From Sperchopsis tessellata (taxonomy: Eukaryota; Arthropoda; Insecta; Coleoptera; Hydrophilidae), in NCBI GenBank assembly GCA_033557685.1, contig JAWQRN010000518.1, forward strand, positions 1 to 28,758: 28,758 nucleotides of DNA, in the 5' to 3' direction. Shown piece after piece: positions 7,681-18,115 of this stretch (position 1 is its first letter; each line of letters opens with the position of its first letter). Under the pieces are notes generated by a model that worked only from the letters and a program-made list of their open reading frames with translations, ran no database searches and was not told the DNA's origin. A program made the translations under genes and the position numbers.

Positions 7681-9480
7681 ATAGATAAGAAGCTTGAAGA
7701 AAATTCTAAAAAAATCAAAGACAAAATAGAACAGAAGCTACCAGAGAAGTTAAGAAAGTAAACTAGAAGAGATTCCCGCAGAACTTCAGATAATTTTAGA
7801 GTATTTGAAACAAAAATAGAGCAGAAGCTAGAAAAAAATTCTAAAAAACTGAAGACAAATTAGAACAAATACTCGAAGAGAATTGCGGCAGGACTGAAGA
7901 AAATTCTAGAGCATTTGAAACAAAAATAGAACAGAAGCTTGAAGAAAATTCTAGAAATATAGAAAGTAAACTAGAAAAAAATTCAATGATGATAGAACAT
8001 ATAAATGAAAAGATGGAAACAACAATATAAGCCCTCAGAGAAGAGTATAGAGCCTTGAAAGTAGACATGGAGAAGTTAACAAAGAAACCATTCCAACTCA
8101 TTACAACCGACAAGCCAGAGAATAATGGACTCTCTTTAAAACACAATTTGAAATGGCAGCTGAGTATAGAGTATACACATATAAAATGACTAACCTCACA
8201 ACAGCTTTATAAGGCAAGGCACTGTAAGTCCTGCACAATATTTAAAAAAAATAGCAGGGGCAATTTTGAAACTGGTACAGGCCCTGGTATCAAAGTTTGG
8301 GAATTACCACATCAGTCCCTCGTACCAAGTCCAACTAACACTACGGTAAAGAAAGGGTGGGAAAACTTGACAAGAATATGCAGCAGACATCGATAGACTA
8401 ACAAGACTTAGCTACGGAAATTTACAAGAAGGTATTATGTCACTGATCGCAGTGAACATGATTATGATTGGCCATACCGACCCAGAAATATCAATAGTCA
8501 TAGTCATTACACAGAATGACCCGCAACGAAATCTATAGGAAGATGTTGGTACGGATCCCAAATTTGAAACTATACATAACCAATATAAGAGAAAGTACAT
8601 ACGAGAAGTAGTGGAAGCTGCACCTACTCATGAAGCTGAATTGTAAAATGTAAGTACAAACAATGGGAATTCAAAGTACATAAAATGGTATTGGTTTAGA
8701 AATGGTTCTCCACATTAGACTTGAAGACTGATTATTATCAAGTAGAGCTAGACACCAAAGACCTAGAGAAGACTGTTATGGATCTGATTCTCAAAGGTTT
8801 ATCTTGAAAGACCTGTCTGGTGTACCTTGCTGTCTTCGTAATTGGTAGGGCATTTAAAGGGGGTAGAAAATTGAGAAATGTCTATTTGAAACTCGGCCCC
8901 AAAGAAATGCCACCCATTCAAGAAAAAGTAAAATATCTAGAACTTGTATCCAGCGAAGGTGTAGCGACAGTTCTGATAATATCTTAACATTTGAGAAATG
9001 GCCAACCCCGAAGACTAAAAATGATTTATGTAGTTTTCTAGGACTTTGTACTTAGTATCGAAGATTTGTTTCAGGGTTCGCTAATATAGCTAAACCTTTG
9101 CATAAGCTAATGGAAGAAGCAAGACGATTTAAATGAACAGAAGATAATCAGGAGTCGTTGGATGAATTGAAGAGAATATTAAATAAGGCTCCAATCATTA
9201 GTTATCCTCGAATGGAAGGACATTCAATTTGGACACTGATGCTAGCAATATCGGTATTAGGTCCTTGCTCTCACAAATATATAATCCTGAAGGCCTCTGC
9301 GCCAAGCTGCAATCATCCTGGTAGGGGCCATATGAAGTAGTGAAGAAAATTAATGATATAATATACTGAATCAAGAAATCACCACGAGGAAATTAAAAAG
9401 TCATACACTACAATCGGTAAGCTCCATACACCAGCTTCTAAGAAGGAGAACATCATTGTGTTGAGAAATTACAAGCCCAG
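7680..9480 (+). pseudogene. Ty3/gypsy copy B: gag, reverse transcriptase, RNase H and integrase tail, with deletions
   Basis: A coiled-coil stretch of about 45-bp units (7680-8010) leads into Gag (8040-8645), with remnants such as LKHNLKWQL, DIDRLTRLSYGNL and AVNMIMIGHTDPEI. A deletion then joins Gag to reverse transcriptase (8690-9140): KWFSTLDLKTDYYQVELD, KGLS, KTCLVYL (the YLDD catalytic motif is lost), LGPKEMPPIQEKVKYLELVSSEGV, WPTPKTKNDL, SGFANIAKPLHKLMEEARRF. RNase H begins at 9158 with DELKRILNKAPIISYPRMEG and stops at DASNIGI. A second deletion then jumps to the integrase tail (9296-9440) with AKLQSSW, GPYEVVKKINDII and KVIHYNR. Many stops and frameshifts make the copy dead. The antisense frame 7841-8146 is a by-product of the coiled-coil repeats. 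Confidence 0.85.
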
Positions 9481-9847
9481 GATGAAGATTAGTTCGAATC
9501 AGTCCTGAAGAGATCTTTTTGTTACCAATCTGACATGATCAATGACACACTGTGACAGATGATCTGAAAATGCCAAGGAGTGCCATAAGAGATTTCAGGG
9601 ACTTGATGAACTACATAGCCAAGTCAAATTCGGACCACAAGTGCTGCAGTTGGGTGATCAAGACATCCATGTATGATCTGGTCATGAAAAAGTCTCATCG
9701 GTGGCCAACCTATCCAGACATGTAGTCCTGTCTTCGTTTGCTGCAAGTAACTACCCAAAAGTAAGGTTGCCAGAAGCTAGCCATTCCAGGACTTGGTCTG
9801 AAATTTACCACGTACCATCGAGAAAACTTTGTACCAAGGATAATGTT
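9481..9847 (+). other. Unassigned stretch after gypsy copy B
   Basis: Probably more retroelement sequence, since the base composition matches copy B, but no motif or frame was recognised. It ends exactly where the 394-bp tandem units begin. Confidence 0.3.
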
Positions 9848-10645
9848 GAAGCATAATAATATTAATTCTCACCATAGTTATATACTATGTGTAGATAAAT
9901 GATGTAAATAACGTATCAATTTCGCCCGATGCAACTCGAATTTTGATGCTTACCTCTTGTAGTCAACCAGACCTAGACTCCAGGCATATATACAAAACAT
10001 AGCTAGTGGTGCAGTACGTGTTCGGAGTGCATAAGTGGAACTCGGTGTCACTGAAGACGAGTGGAACTCGGAAATGAATCTGGCATATAGTTTAACTTCC
10101 GGCATCTTTTTCTGCATTATAGGTTGTTGTTTCTAATAATTAAAAATATTCGTACTGCAACGTACGTGTATGTAAACAAACACATGGTTGTCTCCTACCA
10201 GCATTTCGATGTCGGGTCATTATATATAACCTGACACCGCTGAAGCATAATAATATTAATTCTCACCATAATTATATACTATGTGTAGATAAATGTTGTA
10301 AATAACATATCAATTTCGTCCAATGCAACTCGGATATTGATGCTTACCTCTCATAGTCAACTAGACCTAGACTCTAGGCATATATACAAAACAACGCTTA
10401 TGGTGCAGTATGTGTTTGGAGTGCATAAGTGGAATTCAGTGACACTGAAGGCGAGTGGAACTCAGAAATGCATCTGGCATATAGTTTCACTTCCGGCATC
10501 TTTTTCTGCATCATAGGTTGTAGTTTCTAATAATTAAAAATATTCGTACTACAACATACTTATATGTAAACAAACACACGGTTGTCTCCTACCGGCATAT
10601 CGATGTCAGGCCATTCTATATAACCTGACACTGCTGAAGCATAAT
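9848..10645. repeat. Tandem repeat, 394-bp unit, two full copies plus the first 10 bases of a third
   Basis: The string GAAGCATAAT occurs at 9848, 10242 and 10636, exactly 394 bp apart both times. The two full units match at about 90 percent or better by eye. Each includes GGCATATATACAAAAC, a pair of GTGGAACTC-type sub-repeats, and an end in ATATAACCTGACAC. The third unit breaks off after ten bases, where R copy 6 and its flanks begin. The unit could be a satellite monomer or a duplicated LTR; neither LTR ends nor a protein are evident. Confidence 0.85.
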
Positions 10646-10663
10646 ACTAAATGCTATTAAATG

Positions 10664-10723
10664 TAAACGTCGGCACTTGTCAGAGCCTCTACACGGTTTC
10701 CACCCGGAAACAACATTCATACA
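10664..10723 (+). repeat. R repeat copy 6, short unit
   Basis: It runs from AAACGTCGGCACTTG to CATTCATACA and is identical to copies 1, 4 and 8 over the shared bases. It has lost everything 5' of the GAAAC element, so like copy 4 it begins a few bases before the predicted cleavage point. The 13-bp string AATACTAAATGCT lies on both sides (10643-10655 and 10724-10736) and looks like a target-site duplication, although ATACTAA is also present in the longer R units at that position. Confidence 0.8.
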
Positions 10724-10739
10724 AATACTAAATGCTGTT

Positions 10740-11834
10740 TATTTATATCTGATATTTTAAAGAAGACTAATTTAACACTTATTTTTCTTTTTGCATCATA
10801 TTTACTAGGAACAAATTCATACATATATGCTATGAGTTACTGAATAACATTAAAAGTTGAAACCAACTGTATAATAACTAATTTCATTGATTTTCTATAC
10901 ATTTTTTATTTTACTTCTTTGGTAAACAATTCTTTTTTGCTATGTTTTTGTTGTTGCTGTTTGTATTGCACACACCCACTGCTTCTTTTAATGAGGCATT
11001 CATATTCCTATCAAGCTTCATTCAGCCTTCCTCCAGCGAGTAATTTAAGGAAAGTTTACTAAAAAAGTAAAAGAAAGTATCTAAATTTTGTTAATGGTAT
11101 TAAATTTGGTGAGAGAATCATGCAAATTAAAATGCATTTTATTATAAAATTTAGTGCGGATGTTCCCAAATCGGTTCATGACCCTTTTAGACTCTAGTAC
11201 TTAGGTTTCGTTTCTTCACGTCAAATATCTTATATTTTAAAAAGATTTTGGTTGATTTTAACATGGCAGGTAATAGGTAACAACAGACAAAAAGTAGTAA
11301 AGTTAGTATCAAAATAATAAGCACGGCAATACTGGAGAGAATGTTCGAAACGAACTTTATATAATTCTCTCATAGGCATAGGAGGTAATTCTGGTGATAT
11401 ACGCATTTAAGTATTTTGGGGCATCTTTGACTAAATTTTATTAAGTACTAAATAATAACAATTGTAATTATTACTTTACCAGCAAATTGCCCTCACCATT
11501 AAAAATGCGTGAACCGGCACACCACTGAGATCTGTTGACCTCATTCTGTCCATGCCCACTATTTTTCCACGTTATTCAGTTTAGTGTAGTGCGTTTTCAT
11601 TTTAATAGGTAAATTCTTACATTACTTATGTAATGTATTGAATAAAAATATTTATTTTTTTTTACGCCATGTTTCAGCAACCACTTTTGCCTAAATGTTA
11701 GTAGCTTTATTTAATTATTTGTGATGTCATTGTTGTATACCTGCAGATAGGTATTCCTAAGTGTGATAGGGCCGATACTTGTTTAAGGTTATTCGGACTA
11801 AAAGTGATACTTTCTCTTTTACAGCGAGGTATTT
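10740..11834. other. AT-rich non-coding stretch
   Basis: No protein family, RNA gene or clear repeat structure was recognised. Poly-T runs near 11650 and a pyrimidine-rich ACAG at 11815-11823 are present; the latter could act as a splice acceptor for the open frame that follows, but nothing supports this independently. Confidence 0.4.
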
Positions 11835-12215
11835 TTGTCCACACTGTACCAAAGATCCGTGCTTGGTCTTATTATCGTCTATCATACAAGGGACAAACTT
11901 TCTCGTAATTCCAAGATAACGCTGAAACAGGGAGAAGAGGGAGGTTTTATACCTAAAGAGGTTTGGGGCAATCGGGAATCGGCCTTCTACAAAAATGGTG
12001 CATATTGTATTCTAGAAGAGAACAGTTCATGTACTAGCTCACAGTGTCGAAGTAATTTTGGTCGCTCTGTTAAACAAATCAGCTTTAGTAAACTTTCTAT
12101 AAAAGTAAAAGTGCTTTTTGTATTCATCAAGACAAAAGTTCATACACTTACTCACAGTGCAAATGTAATTTTGGTCACACTATTAAACAATTCAAATTCA
12201 CTAAACTTTCTATAA
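11835..12215 (+). other. Open frame of 126 codons of unknown nature containing an internal duplication
   Basis: The frame reads MSTLYQRSVLGLIIVYHTRD at its start and is not recognised as any family. Its second half contains a direct duplication: CTCACAGTG begins at 12038 and again at 12151 (113 bp apart), followed in both by GTAATTTTGGTC and AAACTTTCTATAA. The duplication keeps the frame only partly. It may be a repeat remnant rather than a gene. Confidence 0.25.
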
Positions 12216-12679
12216 GTTTATAGCAGTTCGTGTACGAAAATTTATTATATTTATGTACGAATTTATAAACAATTATTTGTAATAAGACAGTGTGTGAAAC
12301 ATTCAAATTCATCCTTTCATCCACATATACCAATCTTAGTATGTCCCTAATTCAACGCACGAAAATATAAGCCCATACACACACGTCTGCAGTTGTTGGA
12401 ACCCATATATACACACACGCTTTTAGATATTGGAATGAAGGCAAGCGAAAACATTTACTCACGTTTACATACAATAAATTTACTCCTATTTACTCTAGAC
12501 AGAATCTGCGCTACTATATCTACAGTTCATATTTTTATAAGAAAATAATGACTATCGATCGTCGAGTAGATACTACGTTGAGGAAAACAGTTGTAAATTT
12601 TCTTATTTTTAGGTAATTTGTGGTCAAAGATAAGCAGAAATTAGTTATAAATATTTATATTTATAGCCTAGATTTCTCC
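12216..12679. other. Non-coding, nothing recognised
   Basis: AT-rich sequence without a supported feature. Confidence 0.4.
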
Positions 12680-12804
12680 GCTAACATAACCTGAGTGGCC
12701 CGTAATACTATATTTCTGAAACAATCGTTATTTCTTAACTTTTATTGATTTATTTCATATACCTTAGTTGCGTCTAAACATTGGTCCACTCAGGTTATGT
12801 TGGC
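12680..12804. repeat. Short inverted repeat (19-bp arms, 87-bp spacer)
   Basis: The left arm CTAACATAACCTGAGTGG (12681-12698) and the right arm CCACTCAGGTTATGTTGGC (12786-12804) are complementary with one mismatch. It could be the ends of a tiny MITE or a hairpin. No duplicated target was seen beside the arms. Confidence 0.6.
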
Positions 12805-12865
12805 TGTGCGTCTCTGCTTGGGCGCAGTTCTAGTAGCCAAATTGTGGCAACATTGATCTCTTGTC

Positions 12866-12868
<3 letters not shown>

Positions 12869-12905
<37 letters not shown>
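12869..12905. repeat. (AT)n microsatellite
   Basis: About 18 AT dinucleotides. They produce a spurious alternating Tyr/Ile stretch in a minus-strand open frame (12790-12987). Confidence 0.95.
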
Positions 12906-12909
<4 letters not shown>

Positions 12910-13324
12910 CAATTGAGGTGTTGGTAATTGGTATCCCTGACTGAGGAGTGCATAACAAGCATGAAATTCCGGAAAGTCAGGGTCCATTACTACACCTCAA
13001 TGCCAGTTATTGGCAAATAAAATAAATATATTTCAAGTCCTATTATAAATGTTTCTTTGTCTAAAATATAAAATGTGTCAATTCATATAACTGCGGTTTT
13101 CATATTTATTTTTTTTTTAATGTTTAGCATTTTAAATCGTGGTTTAACTATTATTTATTATTGTTACTAACCATTTATTTCATTGTGTTTATATGTTTTG
13201 ATTTTATTAAATAATGTATCCTAGCTGGCCCTTTGTTGATTAGCTATCATTTATAAATTTTGTTCAGCTACGTTACATTGGATGGTTGCTCATTAATGAC
13301 TATTAGTTATTTTGTAATGGATGA
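12910..13324. other. AT-rich spacer
   Basis: No supported feature. The open frame starting at 13260 runs into the X repeat that follows. Confidence 0.4.
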
Positions 13325-13685
13325 CGAAGTATATATCTGGTTAGTAGTGATCCCAAAACACTCAATTTATATGAACAGTAATTTTGTCTTGCGTGATAAA
13401 TGTTCACATATGGCTAATGTAGCAGCACGATTATTTTGTTGTTTATTTAGTCAATAATTGTTATATCCTAAGCCAATTGAGTCTGCATTCCAACAGTTAT
13501 GGGTGATTTTGTCGTTGTATCTCACACGCAGGACCAGGGCCGAATGTATTTCGCTAACAAGCATGATCGGGTAGTCCTTTGTGACCATTACGTGAGGTCG
13601 TACAAATGATGTCCAGTCTCCCCAGTTAATTCATTAAGTATTGTACAATAGTAGGGAACAGCACATTGAGTAAGGTGGAGACCAC
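13325..13685 (+). repeat. X repeat copy 1 (unassigned retroelement-like sequence)
   Basis: This aligns by eye with the minus strand of 21845-22225. Shared blocks include GGTTAGTAGTGATCC, CTTGCGTGATAAATGTTCAC, ATTGAGTCTGCATTCCAACA, GAGGTCGTACAAATGATGTC, AGTAGGGAACAGCAC and GACCACCCACCTGATCCGCC. The frame 13260-13457 includes LRDKCSHMANVAARLF, and its partner has LRDKYPHLANMAVRLF, so a protein once existed. Another frame ends at a shared position (VRSYK and ERSYN before the stop). The family is not identified: an LTR-element C-terminus or a hAT-type transposase tail are both possible. Confidence 0.65.
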
Positions 13686-14479
13686 CCACCTGATCCGCCG
13701 TTTTGTTATTCGAGATTCGAATACTAATTTAATCAACCAATACTTATGTAGCACCATCAGATCCATTCTTATATATTGAAAGTAAAATTGTTAGTAAAGG
13801 ATTGTTGTTGATACACTTTTAAGTCTATCACTAATAACTTTGTTGGGTATGTTTGAAGATTATGATAAAATTATGTTTGCACTAAACAACATGTACTGAT
13901 GCTCCGCACAGTGAGCAAGATTGAATGGCATGTTCCATATATTTCAGTCAGCGATTTAATGAAGTTGCTTACTACACTGAACCTGCCTTGCTTCTTGTTA
14001 ATTCTCTTCCATTAAATTAATTAAATTATTCCTTCGCTTGGAATATATTACTCCAAAGATACGATAATTAACGGACACTTACAATAAGGTATATTAATAA
14101 TATCCTGAATCTATATAATTTAACAGGAAAACAAACTTCATCGTCGCTTTAGGCCCTATTAAGTTCGTTTAATGAGAATTTTTGCGCAATTCAAAAAATT
14201 TCCCTTTCAAATGAGTGATTTTATTTTCGTAAATTTGTTTCTTCAATTACTTGACAATGTTACTAGAATCCGCTTTGAGGCAGAAATATGCACCAAACAA
14301 GACATGCTATCTTTATCGGAACTTCGGGAATGACCTTATTGTGAAGGCTAACATTTCTGAAGTAACTGTAATACATTTCGATCACTTAGCACCCACTTCG
14401 AAGTTGTCAAATTAGCAAAACTCTGCCTCAATTATTTTTGCAATCTAAACTTGTACATCCAAGTACAAATGTGAAACAT
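13686..14479. other. AT-rich stretch, possibly BEL/Pao gag remains at its end
   Basis: Nothing is recognised up to about 14230. From 14240 to 14460 the composition resembles the BEL/Pao remnant that follows (for example FEAEICTKQDMLSLSELRE), which would correspond to the end of Gag. This is a guess. Confidence 0.3.
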
Positions 14480-16950
14480 GCTTTCATTAAATCATATTCT
14501 GATGCATTTTGGTAATAGTGGTATTTCTTTTGCTCGTGGAAATAATGATCTGCTTCCCATTTCGCAGAATTATTCGGTTACTCAAAATCAGGTTCAACCA
14601 TGTCATTTCATACATCTACCATCACAACCATGTTGTTAGGTACAACTGTTGCCAATGTAGTAGACCATCTAGGACATAAACAGATTTTATTATTATATCA
14701 AATATTATCACAAAACGTTCCGCTAAAAAACTTAGAATTGAGGAAACAAGCCCTTCCAATTTATATATCAGACCTTAAATTTGTGTCACTTGTCAAATCA
14801 TACCACTTCAGTGTTCGACACGTCCTTTGGTAATTAATATTGTGTTAGATAACATAACGTCTTATCTTCCCTCGACTGCGTTATCATTAGAAATTATACA
14901 GAAAAGTCTGTCGTTGCCCTTGGCTAACCCTAATTTCGGGGACCCCGCACCAATCGACCGCATCTTAGGAGGGACCTATACCCATTAATACTACCATCAT
15001 TATCGACGGTACTTATAACAGGTAATCCATCAGTACTACCAACAATTTTCGGATATGTGCCAATGGGAAAGGTCGAGCTACCTTCAAGCAACAAAGTTAC
15101 ATCTCTTTTTGTAAATTCGACGCCATCGCTAGAAGATACACTTCGTGCATTTTGGGAATTAGAAGAACCCATTGTGGAAACATTCGCTTACCCAGACGGC
15201 GTACTGGAAGAGAATCGTTTCGTTGTGACACATGCTCATAACAAAGTCGGCAGATACATACCATTTCGCACAAGTGTCAGTAATCTGACAGATGATTAAT
15301 TTGGAACTCTCACTCATTACAATCGTTTAGAGCCTCGCCTCGCAAATAAATCCACTCCTCAATACCTTAAAGAGGAATATGATAAATTCCTACAAGAATA
15401 CCATTCTGTCGACCAAATGAAACTCACCAACATAAACTCGTGTTATATAATTCCGCACCATCCTGTCTTAAAAGATAATAAACCTTCTTCGATGGCTCTT
15501 TTAAATACTTGAAAGGTTCGCCAAACGATTACTTACTCCCTGATCCAAAATTACAATTGGAAATATGTGATATCGGTCTAAACTTTCGTGCTCATAAAGT
15601 AGCAATAATAACTGACATCGTTATACCTCCGCACAGTACCTTCTGATCGTGCTTACCAACACATTTATTGGATATTTAACTCACATGAATCGATTAAAAA
15701 ATATGAACTCAAAACAATTACTTATTGTTTATCGTATACTCCTTTTTTAGTTATACGAGCAATCACAGTATTACCAATAGACGAAGGACAGTCTTACCCT
15801 AAGGCTGTTGCCACCCTGTCGCATTCCATCTATATTTATGACGTGGTCTCTAATGCAGACACAATGGACGAAACCATCATCCTAAAGAATGAGCTACTAA
15901 ATTTTCTTCAACATGGAGGCTTCCAGCTGAATAAATGGGCGAGCAACAGCACACTCTTCTTGGAAACAATTCCTGAGGATCGCCCTCAGTAACCAATTTA
16001 TTTTTCTGAGTTTACAGCTGTACAGGTCTTGGGTCTTCTTTGGGATCCACTCACTGATTCATTCTCGTACCATATTGAGCCTCTTCAGCCTTCCTCCACC
16101 AAACGTTCAAATTTGTCGATCATTGCCAGGATATACGATCCTCTTGGTTGGTTAACTCCTATCATTTTTCTGGCAGAATAATTTTTTCAGCTCGTATTGA
16201 AATATGGGGTAAACTGGGGTGAGGACCTTTCAGTTCCCATACCTATATTTTGGAAAATATTCACCAATCAACTATCTTTGCTTTAGCTTATTCGTATTCC
16301 AAGACATCTTGGTATAATCCCTTGTAGTATTATTTAATCGTTCAGTTTTTGCGACGCCTCTGAATTAGGGTTCACAGGGTTTTTATCTTGATGCCACTAA
16401 TAGTGTGACTACCACAACTTCCTTGATAGAGGCTATACCTGATTGACCCCTCTAAAATTAGTCGATACCTAGATTTCAGCTCTGCGCAGCTTAGCTACTT
16501 TGTCAATTATTAGATTCGCTACAGCAATTTGCTGCAAAACTTAATACAAAAAATATTCATATATTTACGTACGCAACCATCGTTTTGTTGTGGCTATACT
16601 CAGCTCACTCTGGACCCCTTTGTTGCAAATAGCATTTATTTTCGCCATATCTATGCAAGTCCACCGAGGCATGGCCAGTTCAGGTTTCATTGGATTTTGC
16701 ATCGTCAAATCCTCCAGAATGTAAGGTCAAATCTATGACCTGATATGTTCGAACCCACGTCCCTCGTTTTTCTATCACTTGGATGACTACTATTTTATTA
16801 TGCTCAAAATTACTTCGAAGTTTCACATATTACCATAAGTTGTACTTGCACGCCGGTCCTCACATACAGCAGGTCATACTCTCTCAAAGAAATTGGATAA
16901 TATCTGCTCAGAGAGCTATTCGGAAACGGATATTTCGCTGATTGCTATAA
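14480..16950 (+). pseudogene. BEL/Pao LTR retrotransposon pol, decayed
   Basis: Domains in order. Protease region from 14600, with TTMLLGTTVANVVD; the active-site DSG is destroyed. Linker 14840-15060, with LANPNFGDPAPIDRILGGT and TIFGYVPMGK. Then FWELEEPIVETFAYPDGV, VTHAHNKVGRYIPFRTS (15160-15280), RLEPRLANKSTPQYLKEEYD and YIIPHHPVLKD, the BEL-specific entry to reverse transcriptase. Next DRAYQHIYWIF, ITYCLSYTPFLVIRAI and HSIYIYDVVSNADTMDETI (motif C; the catalytic YVDD reads IYDV), GGFQLNKWASNSTLFLETIPE, then VLGLLWDPLTDSF and IARIYDPLGWLTPIIFLAE. RNase H scraps (CDASELGFTG) and FVANSIYF with a shifted SSNPPEC ('NPAD') follow. The integrase zinc-binding part ends it: YLHAGPHIQQVILSQRNWII (about 16840-16940). 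Stops and frameshifts occur throughout. No LTRs were located. Confidence 0.9.
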
Positions 16951-16955
16951 AATCG

Positions 16956-17153
16956 TCACCAAAGGATATCTTTAAAACTACATAGCTCCCATACTTTCAT
17001 CTTATCCAACACAAATGGATTTGTTAATATACCGTGTTTATTATTAGGTAGATCATTTGATATATCAAATGTATATAGATTGTTTTTCATATTGTCATAA
17101 AAAGTCTCAGTAAAAATTTCCAATACTAAAGATTCTCTATCTGTATACAGCAC
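16956..17153 (-). pseudogene. Polinton/Maverick-type protein-primed DNA polymerase B, short fragment
   Basis: A 65-codon frame contains LYTDRESLVLEI, corresponding to the family-B polymerase catalytic motif C (usually YTDTDSL). After it come YDNMKNNLYTFDISN, PNNKHGI and VLDKMKV, the order seen downstream of motif C in polymerases of Polintons and related elements. Two of the key acidic/hydroxyl positions (TDS) are changed to RES, so it is inactive. The frame is open through CTGCAGTG at its 5' side, where R copy 7 begins; on the other side it abuts the BEL/Pao remnant. No other Polinton gene (integrase, capsid, ATPase) was seen in the window, so this is an orphan piece. Confidence 0.7.
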
Positions 17154-17330
17154 TGCAGTGAATTCATTCGTTGAAGTAACATCTACGCCTTGAAAATGTT
17201 TCTTTCAACAGTGATCGAAACGTCGGCACTTGTCAGAGCCTCTACACGACTTCCACCCGGAAAAAAACAATCATACAGATAGAAACTGTGGAAGTCTATT
17301 ACACTGAATGACTACTATATATATTTTTTA
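17152..17330 (+). repeat. R repeat copy 7, full-length unit
   Basis: Starts at CACTGCAGTGAATTCATT, then TTGAAGTAACATCTACGCC, core TTGAAAATG, a mutated stem II (GTTTC/GATC), GAAACGTCGGCACTTG, CGACTTCCACCCGGAA, CAATCATACAGATAG, and GTGGAAGTCTATTACA. Several substitutions in stem II would weaken any ribozyme. GCC before the core pairs with GGC after the cleavage point. Confidence 0.85.
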
Positions 17331-17739
17331 TAATAAAAATTCCAATAAAAATATTCGCAACAACCTGATAGAGATAACCTTGAATGAATAACTCTCAGGC
17401 GACAGGAGATAACTGTAACGTACCTAACTACAGTATTTTATAAATACTTTTGTTATCCTATAACAAAAATAATGTATTTATTGTCTTTCGTTACTAATTA
17501 CTTTACTTACAAACGTTATATTAAATTTAGCGAATATAAAATTTGCCTTTTAACACGGACCTCGTCTCTATAGTAAAATTTACACTATCAACTTTATTTT
17601 ACACAGACCTCTCTTCTATCTTATCAAATAATTATAAATATGTATACCCATTGATATAAACAACTTAGACCTCTCTTATCATAATTCAATTACTTTCGTT
17701 ATAAACATATCGTTTCAAAATTAATGTAGAGTATTTACG
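17331..17739. other. AT-rich stretch with no supported feature
   Basis: It may contain the 5' part of the gypsy copy C LTR, but no boundary could be drawn. Confidence 0.35.
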
Positions 17740-18115
17740 CCATTGGGACATCCCGATCATTTTAGTTTTCGATAAACCCCACCATATGTCCCGAAGTGAT
17801 CATCCCATCGACTAGTCTAGAGAGACGGTGAACTCGCCCGCAAATTCCAGAACAAATTCTTGCATGCATATATACAAGCCGCTAAGACAACTAGGAGTCA
17901 GTGGATAACCCGTATACATAACCATTTGAAGTAAATACTACTTTAAAATACATACATTTTAAACTTGTTGATCTATTATTTGTGAACCTATACAAATATT
18001 ACAATGGTATCAGGTGTGCGTTTTAAACAGATAATTACTAAATAAAATAACAATAAATAAATAAAGTATTTCTACCAGACTACATTTAATAGTTTAAAAA
18101 AATGTGTGATAAATG
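17740..18115 (+). other. Gypsy copy C: LTR (partial) and leader
   Basis: Contains GCATATATACAAGCC followed by AGTCAGT, which resembles a TATA box and an initiator of an arthropod LTR promoter (near 17868-17900). The LTR 3' part has TTTGTGAACC and ends near TTACA (18002). It is followed by ATGGTATCAGG, a primer-binding-like position shared in weaker form by copies A and B. The 5' end of the LTR is not determined. Confidence 0.5.

Noticed and set aside
9490..9510. tRNA B-box-like AGTTCGAATC
   Set aside because: No matching A box or cloverleaf arms around it.
12790..12987. Minus frame with an alternating Tyr/Ile stretch
   Set aside because: Translation of the (AT)n microsatellite.
14930..15172. 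Minus frame of 80 codons
   Set aside because: Antisense to the BEL/Pao pol remnant, whose sense reading has clear motifs.
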